A stretch of DNA of 64,000 bases from Salinimicrobium sp035607535 (GTDB taxonomy: Bacteria > Bacteroidota > Bacteroidia > Flavobacteriales > Flavobacteriaceae): positions 444,483-508,482 of the forward strand of contig NZ_JAYDZX010000002.1 of the NCBI RefSeq assembly GCF_035607535.1, given 5' to 3'. The translations under genes were made by a program, and so were the position numbers. Position 1 is the first letter of the stretch, and each line of letters opens with the position of its first letter. Shown here in pieces: positions 1 through 5,782 of the stretch. Under the pieces are notes generated by a model that was not told where the DNA came from, did no database searches, and saw only the letters and a program-made list of their open reading frames with translations.

Positions 1-94
1 TCTGACACCTTTTCTTTTACCCACTCAATACTTCTTTTTTGTCCAATGGCTAATGGTCCAAAAAAAAATAAAATATTTCTTTTCTTTAACTCAA

Positions 95-217
95 TTAGAC
101 TTCAAAAAATCCCACTTGGGTTTTCTTTAGGAGAGCAAGTATGGCTATAAGAAAAAGAATGGTTGAAACACTCCAACCCAGTATTGTAGCTGTTTTTTGT
201 GTTTTGTTTTTTTTCAT
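95..217 (-). CDS. 40-residue single-span membrane peptide in a cassette
   Basis: A short ORF starts 5 bases past the stop codon of the VanZ-like gene, on the same strand. It has a lysine-rich N-terminus (MKKNKTQK), one hydrophobic span at about residues 11-30 and a short polar tail. No family is recognised. Its tight spacing to the upstream gene suggests co-translation as a two-gene cassette. It could be chance, because the region is AT-rich, but the charge and hydrophobicity layout is that of a real inner-membrane peptide. Confidence 0.45.
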   Translation of the reverse strand: MKKNKTQKTATILGWSVSTILFLIAILALLKKTQVGFFEV

Positions 218-222
218 TTTAC

Positions 223-639
223 TTATGTTTTAGATATTGGTTTTGTGTGTAGTTTTTTTAAAGCGAAATATCCAATAATCGAGGCTAATATTGTAGCAAT
301 AATATCTTTCCAGTCAAATGTCCTATTTGGAATAAATATCTGTAATAGTTCGTAGCCTGTTACAAATCCAAACACAGAAAAACACCATCTTAGGAATTTT
401 CCAGGATCAAATTTATTTTCAATAAAATAGAATATTTGCATCGCAAGAATTGGAAAGAAGTTGGGGGAATTTGCTGAAAATCCATAATCATTTATGTTGT
501 TTTCAGCTATGTAAGCTCTGCAAGTTAAGTTCTCAAATGTAATTGTCAGTATGGTTAAAAGAAAGAAGACAACCCAATACACTCTTACTGATTTAAAAGG
601 TCTAGGTGACCAATTACCTAAGATTTTGCTTGCTGCCAT
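223..639 (-). CDS. VanZ-like small membrane protein
   Basis: A 138-residue protein with about four membrane spans (roughly residues 20-36, 61-75, 85-101 and 111-128). The C-terminal half carries the polar pattern of VanZ-like proteins: Glu97 and Gln100 in a helix, then Arg106, Asp109 and Asp112 before the last span. VanZ-family members in glycopeptide-resistance clusters affect teicoplanin susceptibility. The role of small stand-alone members is unknown, so no function is assigned. It is the main gene of the leftmost cassette of the array. Its start is 132 bases from the cassette boundary at 772, farther than in the other cassettes. Confidence 0.7.
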   Translation of the reverse strand: MAASKILGNWSPRPFKSVRVYWVVFFLLTILTITFENLTCRAYIAENNINDYGFSANSPNFFPILAMQIFYFIENKFDPGKFLRWCFSVFGFVTGYELLQIFIPNRTFDWKDIIATILASIIGYFALKKLHTKPISKT

Positions 640-768
640 ATTCCAATTGGGACTTTTTTCAATAATTTCTTGTCAGCCTTGCTTTTAAGATACACGCTAC
701 CAATAAGTAACAGATTTTCCTGTTATGTTACAGATTTACTGTAAATCTTGTGTTTAACAGCTATTGGC
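640..768. other. non-coding leader between cassette boundary and VanZ-like gene
   Basis: No ORF is supported here. The stretch contains a perfect small inverted repeat, AGATTTA-CTG-TAAATCT near 733-749, and is AT-rich. On the minus strand it is the leader of the VanZ-like gene, so the hairpin may be a terminator or attenuator for readthrough from the neighbouring cassette. Confidence 0.35.
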
Positions 769-893
769 TAACGGCTGCGGTTATCGCAAGTTGCGGGAGT
801 AGGGACGCGTTCTTGTCGGCTTACCGGTTTGTTTGTTGGTTTCTAAAATTACATATTTTCGATTAAACCCGTAATTTGAGATGAACCGCTGTT
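769..893 (-). repeat. diverged attC-like palindrome (copy A)
   Basis: A ~125-bp imperfect palindrome. One end reads TAACGGCTGCGGTT and the other AACCGCTGTTA, so the ends pair over about 12 bases. It begins with the AAC triplet and ends with the GTT triplet that bound the other repeats, but its interior differs from copies B-G (for example GGTTATCGCAAGTTGCGGG on the left side). It sits where the cassette geometry requires a recombination site, downstream of the 906-1363 gene on the minus strand. Attribution to the same functional class rests on position, length and end pairing, not on sequence identity. Confidence 0.6.
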
Positions 894-905
894 ATGTGTA
901 GGTTT

Positions 906-1363
906 TTACTCAGCACTTAATTCTTTAGTTTTTGTATTAATTGCTTTTATTTCTTTTGTTAACTTCTCTATTGCTTCTTTATTTTCATTTAGAACTCTTA
1001 TTTGTTGATCTTTCCAAACTTCATCTGATTGTTGATCAGATTCCGCAAAATCTAATGATTTTATACTAACCGTGATTGTAATTATTGCTAAACAGATTGT
1101 AAGAATAGAAAGAACTAAATTTATTAATCCACTTTTCTTGTTTTCTTTTTTAGCTTCTTTAGAATTTCATTCAGTTCTAATTGATTTCGTAAACTAATTT
1201 CTGTTTGTCCTAATTCTGACATTTGGTGCCAATAAGTTGCACCTAAACTTACATTTCCAGCCTTACTTACTCGAGTAGCATTATTAGCATATTTCGAGGC
1301 TAAATTTCTTACTTCTTCTAGGTTCAATTGATGTGGATAATCATCAGGAATAGTTTCTCTCAT
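906..1363 (-). CDS. small membrane protein encoded in two frames joined at a slip site
   Basis: Frame 0 runs from ATG at 1363 to a stop at 1124-1126 (79 residues, ending in KKLKKKTRKVD). Near its end, at about 1136-1150, the in-frame bases ctA AAA AAG form a classic -1 slip heptamer. A -1 shift there enters an open frame that continues to a stop at 906-908. It adds about 80 residues: ENKKSGLINLVLSILTIC and onward through a hydrophobic span, then a charged, coiled-coil-like tail ending KTKELSAE. The downstream frame has no ATG of its own near its beginning. The joined product would be about 152 residues with a cytosolic N-domain, one membrane span and a C-terminal helix. Alternatives are a real indel (pseudogene) or a sequencing error in the A-run. 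Confidence 0.55.
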
Positions 1364-1407
1364 TGGTCAGCTATTTTCTTTTCAGAATTTTCGTGAAACT
1401 TACACAT

Positions 1408-1530
1408 AACGTTCTCATATAAAAACAGTGCGAGCTGGCGAGCTTGATTGTCCGCAGGACAATCAGGCGTTGCAAGCGAGCAGTAAGTTTCGATTCGAGA
1501 CTGATTTCAGCATTGTTTTTATGTGTTGTT
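1408..1530 (-). repeat. attC-like ~121-bp palindrome (copy B)
   Basis: Bounded by AAC (1408-1410) and GTT (1528-1530). The outer arms CATATAAAAACAGTGC and GCATTGTTTTTATG are complementary. The centre is the perfect hairpin GATTGTCC-GCA-GGACAATC. A further small hairpin, TTCGATTCGA, sits on one side only, which makes the element asymmetric, as folded attC sites are. It separates the 906-1363 cassette from the gene-less cassette at 1531-1785. Confidence 0.75.
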
Positions 1531-1784
1531 GTGAGTCCGTTTTTTCATTTAAATGATCCGTCACAAAGGGTCTTAAAAATGCCAATTTTGACAGGTTTTT
1601 TCGTGATCAACTCTGACCGTAAATCCGCTTATTCACAAACTATAACTTCCAAATTTACCTAAAAAAAAGCGCCACTTCCAGTTGAGTGAGGATTCTAATC
1701 CGTAGCTTTTTTTTCATCCTTTCGACACCGACAGCAGCAAATAAATTAAAATTTGCTTATTGCGATCCGCTATAAATGGCTCAC
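1531..1784. other. gene-less cassette body
   Basis: Between palindromes B and C there is no ORF longer than about 17 codons on the minus strand. The ends are complementary: GTTGTGAGTCC on the left against GGCTCACAAC on the right. It contains fragments of the degenerate repeat found in the other gene-less cassettes (a GAGTGAG-type word near 1683, and AAAAATGCCAATTTT near 1576). It may encode an RNA, or be a decayed cassette. Confidence 0.5.
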
Positions 1785-1906
1785 AACGTCCCGTATAAAA
1801 ACAGTGCTTGCTGGCAAGCTTGATTGTCCGCAGGACAATCAGGCGTTGCAAGCGGGCAGGAAGTTTCGAATCGAGACAGGTTTGAGCATTGTTTTTATAT
1901 AGTGTT
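1785..1906 (-). repeat. attC-like ~121-bp palindrome (copy C)
   Basis: Bounded by AAC (1785-1787) and GTT (1904-1906). It has the same outer arms and the same central GATTGTCC-GCA-GGACAATC hairpin as copy B. Here one inner arm is itself a perfect hairpin (GCTTGC-TG-GCAAGC). Copies B, D, E and F have GCGAGC-TG-GCGAGC at the same place, so this inner arm is the variable part of the family. Confidence 0.75.
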
Positions 1907-1921
1907 GTGCACAGTTTTTGT

Positions 1922-2467
1922 TTATTTCTTTAGGATCTCACCATTTTCATCAAATTCGGTTTGCTTGGTTAAGAAACCCCGTTTGTCATAAATTGAAACT
2001 TCTTTTATCTTTCCATCTTGATAAAATCTTTTTAATTCTCCTATAACGAGTCCTTTTCTAAATTCCCCCATCAACCGAATTGAACCATCCGAATAGTATC
2101 CAGTTTGAAAACCATTAATTTTTTTGTCGCACTTTCTAAAGATGTAATTCGGTTTATTGTGAGTCACGAGATATTCTCTGATTTTGGGTATAAATAACGT
2201 GTCTGTATTTGTTTCCTTATTTAATTCAACTTGGTGAACTTCTCCTATTTCTGATGCAAAAAGAGTATAAACTCCTTTTTCAGGTAACATAATTGTATCA
2301 TTATCTGATTCAAATGTCGAGTAAGATTTTCCATTTTTTTCAAGATGGTATAAATGGCTAAATACAATTTTTCCAGAACAAGAATCTTTAAAAATAAGTC
2401 GGTATTTAATTTCTTGGCTGAATCCAGAAATTGTGGAAAAAAATACCATTAAAAGGATGATTTTCAT
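1922..2467 (-). CDS. secreted MORN/YwqK-type repeat protein
   Basis: A 181-residue protein with a signal peptide (residues 1-18, ending SGFSQ). The C-terminal third carries consecutive MORN-like repeats of the YwqK antitoxin-family kind: YYSDGSIRLMGEFRKG, then FYQDGKIKEVSIYD, then TEFDENGEI. The middle region is beta-rich and not recognised. Such proteins are common in Bacteroidota; the toxin-antitoxin link suggested by the family name is not supported by any partner gene here. It occupies its cassette almost completely: the start is 23 bases from the boundary at 2490 and the stop 16 bases from that at 1906. Confidence 0.75.
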   Translation of the reverse strand: MKIILLMVFFSTISGFSQEIKYRLIFKDSCSGKIVFSHLYHLEKNGKSYSTFESDNDTIMLPEKGVYTLFASEIGEVHQVELNKETNTDTLFIPKIREYLVTHNKPNYIFRKCDKKINGFQTGYYSDGSIRLMGEFRKGLVIGELKRFYQDGKIKEVSIYDKRGFLTKQTEFDENGEILKK

Positions 2468-2487
2468 AAGTCAGTTAAATTGTGCAC

Positions 2488-2608
2488 AACGTCTCGTATA
2501 AAAACTGTGCGAGCTGGCGAGCGTGATTGTCCGCAGGACAATCAGACGCAGCAAGCGAGCACGGACTTTCGATTCGACACTAAGATAGCATTGTTTTTAT
2601 GCATTGTT
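2488..2608 (-). repeat. attC-like ~121-bp palindrome (copy D)
   Basis: Bounded by AAC (2488-2490) and GTT (2606-2608). Outer arms TATAAAAACTGTGC and GCATTGTTTTTATGC; central hairpin GATTGTCC-GCA-GGACAATC. It appears identical over its full length to copy F at 3646-3766. Confidence 0.75.
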
Positions 2609-3053
2609 GTAAAAATGTGCCGCCCGCCCGAGTAAGCCGTTCTGCTTTTAAGTCCGCTCCGTTTCTGTTTTTAAAGTTCTATTTTTCTTACCTCTCAAAA
2701 ATGGCTTTTTGCGACCGTCTTATTTTTCCGTTTGAGTGAGTAAATCCATTGAAAATTTTCTTTTAAACTCAATTTATCTGATCTGTCAAAAATGCCATTT
2801 TCAATAACTACTTTTTTATCCGGCTTGAGTGAGAAAGTCCGCTGCATTTTCTTTTAAGAACCAGTTTTCTTAAATGTTAAAAATGATATTTTTAACTGCT
2901 TTTAATTATCCGTTTTGAGTAAGCAGTCCGACGAAATTTATCTTTTAAACTCAATTTTTCTTTCCTTCCAAAAATGGCGTTTTGAGAGTCCGTTTTTTTT
3001 AGGGCAGTTTTTATTTTTCTCCGCGTCCTGTTTGTCAGCGGCATTTTTTACAA
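2489..3053 (-). repeat. duplicated gene-less cassette, copy 1 (565 bp)
   Basis: The unit (palindrome D plus the body to 3053) recurs at 3647-4211 with no difference found by eye. Identity stops within a few bases of the AAC/GTT boundary on the left. On the right it continues only through the conserved arm of the next palindrome, to 3074/4232. The duplicated unit is therefore exactly one cassette with the palindrome at its lower-coordinate end. The body has three to four degenerate tandem units of about 93 bp. Each has a GAGTGAGnAAGTCCG-like word, an oligo-pyrimidine stretch with CTTTTAA, and a palindromic core near TCAAAAATGSCATTTT. No convincing ORF is present. Confidence 0.75.
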
Positions 3054-3172
3054 CGTCCCGTATAAAAACAGTGCGAGCTGGCGAGCTTGATTGTCCGCAG
3101 GACAATCAGCGCAGCAAGCAAGCATAATGTTTCGATTCAAGACTGGTTTGAGCATTGTTTTTATATATTGTT
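3052..3172 (-). repeat. attC-like ~121-bp palindrome (copy E)
   Basis: Bounded by AAC (3052-3054) and GTT (3170-3172), with the family arms and the central GATTGTCC hairpin. On the minus strand it follows the 3186-3629 gene by 13 bases and is therefore that cassette's own site. Confidence 0.75.
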
Positions 3173-3185
3173 GTCAAACGGTTTT

Positions 3186-3629
3186 TTAGACGAACCAAAT
3201 AGTTGTCACATTTAAAAATTCGGTTAATATGTACGCGATCAATATTGTTGAAATTGATAGAGCATTTTTATAATTTTCTCTTTGTCTAAAGCTTAAAAAA
3301 TAGCTTATTATCGGGACAATCATTAATAGTTTTAATCCGTTCGAGTAGGGAAAATGCATTACAGAAAATACAAAAGAAGCGAAAGCAAAAAATCCGATTA
3401 TCAGATTCAGCCATTTTTTCTTGAGTCCGCTCAGAATAGTGAAAATTAAAGTCAGAATTCCGAAACCAAAGAAGGAGATATTTATTAGAAGTTTCTGAGT
3501 GGTAAAAGTGAGTAAGAGTATAATAATGAGTCCGATTAAAAGTACTTTTAAAAAAGTCGGTTGAGTTTTTCTAAAAAGTAGAATTCCAGCTAACATTCCT
3601 ACAATTAAAATTATTTCTTGGTAATCCAT
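3186..3629 (-). CDS. five-span hypothetical membrane protein
   Basis: A 147-residue protein, almost entirely hydrophobic, with spans at about residues 5-22, 25-42, 48-66, 72-90 and 95-112, and a further one near 125-142. No family is recognised and there is no signal peptide. It fills one cassette: the start codon is 19 bases inside the boundary at 3648. Cassette ends TTGTCAAAC on the left and GTTTGACAA on the right are perfectly complementary. Function unknown. Confidence 0.65.
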   Translation of the reverse strand: MDYQEIILIVGMLAGILLFRKTQPTFLKVLLIGLIIILLLTFTTQKLLINISFFGFGILTLIFTILSGLKKKWLNLIIGFFAFASFVFSVMHFPYSNGLKLLMIVPIISYFLSFRQRENYKNALSISTILIAYILTEFLNVTTIWFV

Positions 3630-3645
3630 TTTTCAACTGTTTGAC

Positions 3646-3766
3646 AACGTCTCGTATAAAAACTGTGCGAGCTGGCGAGCGTGATTGTCCGCAGGACAAT
3701 CAGACGCAGCAAGCGAGCACGGACTTTCGATTCGACACTAAGATAGCATTGTTTTTATGCATTGTT
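3646..3766 (-). repeat. attC-like ~121-bp palindrome (copy F)
   Basis: Identical by eye to copy D, bounded by AAC (3646-3648) and GTT (3764-3766). It belongs to the second copy of the gene-less cassette. Confidence 0.75.
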
Positions 3767-4211
3767 GTAAAAATGTGCCGCCCGCCCGAGTAAGCCGTTC
3801 TGCTTTTAAGTCCGCTCCGTTTCTGTTTTTAAAGTTCTATTTTTCTTACCTCTCAAAAATGGCTTTTTGCGACCGTCTTATTTTTCCGTTTGAGTGAGTA
3901 AATCCATTGAAAATTTTCTTTTAAACTCAATTTATCTGATCTGTCAAAAATGCCATTTTCAATAACTACTTTTTTATCCGGCTTGAGTGAGAAAGTCCGC
4001 TGCATTTTCTTTTAAGAACCAGTTTTCTTAAATGTTAAAAATGATATTTTTAACTGCTTTTAATTATCCGTTTTGAGTAAGCAGTCCGACGAAATTTATC
4101 TTTTAAACTCAATTTTTCTTTCCTTCCAAAAATGGCGTTTTGAGAGTCCGTTTTTTTTAGGGCAGTTTTTATTTTTCTCCGCGTCCTGTTTGTCAGCGGC
4201 ATTTTTTACAA
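3647..4211 (-). repeat. duplicated gene-less cassette, copy 2 (565 bp)
   Basis: Second copy of the unit at 2489-3053, offset by 1158 bp, with one gene-bearing cassette between them. The flanking palindromes E and G differ in the inner arm (GCGAGC against GCTTGC), which shows that duplication stopped at the cassette boundary rather than including the next repeat. Body ends GTTGTAAAAATGTGCC and GGCATTTTTTACAAC are complementary. Confidence 0.75.
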
Positions 4212-4331
4212 CGTCCCGTATAAAAACAGTGCTTGCTGGCAAGCTTGATTGTCCGCAGGACAATCAGGCGCTGCAAGCGAGCACGGAGTTTCGATTTGAG
4301 ACTAACTTAAGCATTGTTTTTATACGTTGTT
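4210..4331 (-). repeat. attC-like ~121-bp palindrome (copy G)
   Basis: Bounded by AAC (4210-4212) and GTT (4329-4331). It carries the GCTTGC-TG-GCAAGC inner arm like copy C, and the family central hairpin. It is the site of the cassette nearest the integrase remnant. Confidence 0.75.
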
Positions 4332-4648
4332 ACCAAATGTGCCGCCCGCCCGAGTGAGCCGCTTCGCTTTTAAATCCGCGGGTTATGCTTTTAAAGTTTA
4401 AATTTTATTACCTCTCAAAAAAGGCTTTTTCACGTCTGGTTTTTCTCCGCTTGAGTGAGAAAGTCCGCTGTATTTCTTTCTTTCTAAAACTTAGATTTTC
4501 TTACCTCTCAAAAATGATATTTTCAGCTCTTCTTTTTTCTCCGCCTGAGTGAGAAGTCCGTTCCTATTTTACCATTTAAAATTCAATTTTTCTTACTACC
4601 AAAAAAAGACATTTTAGAGATCGGCTAAATTTCTATCAGTATCCAATT
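4332..4648. repeat. degenerate ~93-bp tandem units, non-coding
   Basis: About three diverged units of the same type as in the duplicated gene-less cassettes: CCGCCCGCCCGAGTGAG, then two units beginning near CCGCTTGAGTGAGAAAG and CCGCCTGAGTGAGAAG, each followed by a CTCAAAAATG- or CCAAAAAAAG-like core. No ORF is supported. It lies downstream of the 54-residue gene in the same cassette. Confidence 0.55.
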
Positions 4649-4813
4649 TTAAAATGGCTTTTTATGTTTATAAGAGAGAAATATTAAAACCATAAAAACT
4701 AAACCAAAAGCTGAATAAATCAATTTTAGTGAATTATCATTCGTGCTAATTACTTGAAATAGCATTGTAATGAACAACAGAATTAATCCAAGAATGTAAA
4801 TTAGATTTTTCAT
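4649..4813 (-). CDS. 54-residue two-span membrane protein in the first cassette
   Basis: ATG at 4813-4811, stop at 4649-4651. The peptide has two hydrophobic spans (about residues 4-22 and 30-47), separated by a polar loop STNDNSLK, and a basic tail (YKHKKPF). No family is recognised. It sits 35 bases inside the cassette boundary at 4849, like the other cassette genes, which supports it as the cargo of this cassette. It is followed by about 310 bases of repeat sequence. Confidence 0.5.
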   Translation of the reverse strand: MKNLIYILGLILLFITMLFQVISTNDNSLKLIYSAFGLVFMVLIFLSYKHKKPF

Positions 4814-4844
4814 TATCACGTTTCGTTTGTCAGCGGCATTTTTG

Positions 4845-4876
4845 GTAACTCGTTATATGAAAACTAATATAGTTAT
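4845..4876 (-). other. candidate attI-like half-site next to integrase remnant
   Basis: Between the integrase stop codon and the first cassette the sequence reads GGTAAC then TCGTTATATGAAAACTA. This resembles one outer arm of the palindromes (AAC-GTC-CGTATAAAAACAG) without its partner arm. On the minus strand the boundary triplet is GTT followed by ACC, matching the complementary end GTTACC at 4329-4334. A lone half-site at the head of the array is what an attI would look like. The assignment is positional inference. Confidence 0.35.
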
Positions 4877-5098
4877 TTATCCCTCAAAGTTACGGGATAA
4901 CAACAGGTTTTCGTTGTTTTTATCTGCTTGCAACATCTCCTTTACCGTTACATCCAAAGGACTCTCAATCTTCATGATGTCCTTTCTCGAAACATGGGTG
5001 TAGATCATTGTAGTTTCTGGTCGGGAATGGCCAAGTAGCTCCTGAATATATCTTATGTCTATCCCGTTTTCCAGCATGTGTGTGGCGTAGGAATGCCT
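4877..5098 (-). pseudogene. C-terminal remnant of an IntI/Xer-like tyrosine recombinase
   Basis: The longest ORF starts at ATG 5077, but the homologous frame extends upstream to 5098, giving RHSYATH before MLENGIDIRYIQELLGHS. A TAA at 5105-5107 closes the frame. It retains the second catalytic Arg (RHSYATH), the His of LLGHS and the nucleophile Tyr in MIYTH. The ending ESPLD resembles the RSPLD ending of integron integrases. The N-terminal DNA-binding domain, first Arg and box-I region are absent, and sequence beyond 5107 belongs to the OmpH terminator region, so no intact enzyme is encoded here. The gene points the same way as the cassettes, C-terminus towards them. Without the IntI-specific insertion, IntI and other Xer relatives cannot be told apart. 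Confidence 0.75.
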
Positions 5099-5150
5099 AT
5101 AATTTTATGAAATAAGTTTCTTCCTGATCCCGGTTATTGTTGAGTTAGGA

Positions 5151-5176
5151 GAAAAAAAAGCGCATCAATGATGCGC
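5151..5176 (-). terminator. intrinsic terminator after the OmpH gene
   Basis: On the minus strand GCGCATCA and TGATGCGC form a stem immediately followed by a run of eight T. It lies 30 bases past the stop codon of the OmpH/Skp gene and marks the end of the envelope operon, next to the truncated integrase. Confidence 0.8.
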
Positions 5177-5206
5177 AGTTTTCCAGAATTTATTTTGAGC
5201 TAAAAA

Positions 5207-5716
5207 TTAGATTCCCAATTCTTTCTTTACATCTGGCATTAGGTCATAACCATCGGCCATGATAACACCTGTTCCGGTAGTAGAATCAAGTACGTAATCA
5301 AATCCCTTAGCACGGGCTACTTTTTGAATGGTAGTGCGGGCTTTTTCAAGTACCGGCTTAAGTAGCTCCATTTCTTTTTTCTGAAGTTCCTGTACGGCAT
5401 TTTGACGATATTCACCTATAGATCTCTGAGTTTGTTGTAGCTCAAGAGCTCTTTTCTGGTTTTCTTCATCTGTTTTGGTCTGTGCTTCAGATTCATACCT
5501 TTTCATGGTGTTCTGAGCTTCAGTAACCAGGTCTTTTATTTCGGTATCGTAGGTTTTCTGTAGTTTTTCCAACTGGTTCATTGCAGCTTTGTACGACGGC
5601 ATTTGCTCAATAAGTTCCTGTGTTGCTATATGAGCAACTTTCGTTTGTGCATTTGCAAAAGAACTTGCTCCCAGGATTAAAGCTACAGCTATTAGAAGGG
5701 TCTTAAATTGTTTCAT
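5207..5716 (-). CDS. OmpH/Skp-family periplasmic chaperone
   Basis: A 169-residue protein with a signal peptide (residues 1-23, ASSFANAQ). A short beta strand (VAHIATQELIEQMP) is followed by a long charged helical hairpin and a C-terminal strand (GFDYVLDSTTGTGVI), the fold of Skp. The family binds unfolded outer-membrane proteins in the periplasm and hands them to the BAM complex. It is the last gene of a run with a second OmpH paralogue and bamA, the standard arrangement in flavobacteria. A terminator follows. Length is normal for the family. Confidence 0.92.
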   Translation of the reverse strand: MKQFKTLLIAVALILGASSFANAQTKVAHIATQELIEQMPSYKAAMNQLEKLQKTYDTEIKDLVTEAQNTMKRYESEAQTKTDEENQKRALELQQTQRSIGEYRQNAVQELQKKEMELLKPVLEKARTTIQKVARAKGFDYVLDSTTGTGVIMADGYDLMPDVKKELGI

Positions 5717-5782
5717 TGTCTTAGAATTGATTATTTAATTGTTGAATTATTGATTGTAAAAGTATTTGTGTTCAGTGTTGTG

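Noticed and set aside
1444..1662. Plus-strand ORF of 72 codons across palindrome B
   Set aside because: It begins inside the attC-like palindrome and its sequence follows the repeat; the same type of frame recurs at each palindrome. No family features.
2915..3127. Plus-strand ORF beginning MSKQSDEIYLLN
   Set aside because: It appears in both copies of the gene-less cassette because they are duplicates (again at 4073), runs through the palindrome and ends differently in each. It is a by-product of repeat sequence, not a conserved gene.
4073..4357. Plus-strand ORF, second copy of the above
   Set aside because: Same reason. The frame continues through palindrome G.
1..5100. CRISPR array
   Set aside because: Repeats are ~121 bp and spacers 250-640 bp with genes; there are no cas genes. 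The geometry does not match CRISPR.
1..5100. Insertion-sequence or MITE explanation for the palindromes
   Set aside because: No target-site duplications were seen, and the bases next to each palindrome are complementary across the cassette rather than duplicated. Kept as the alternative to be tested.
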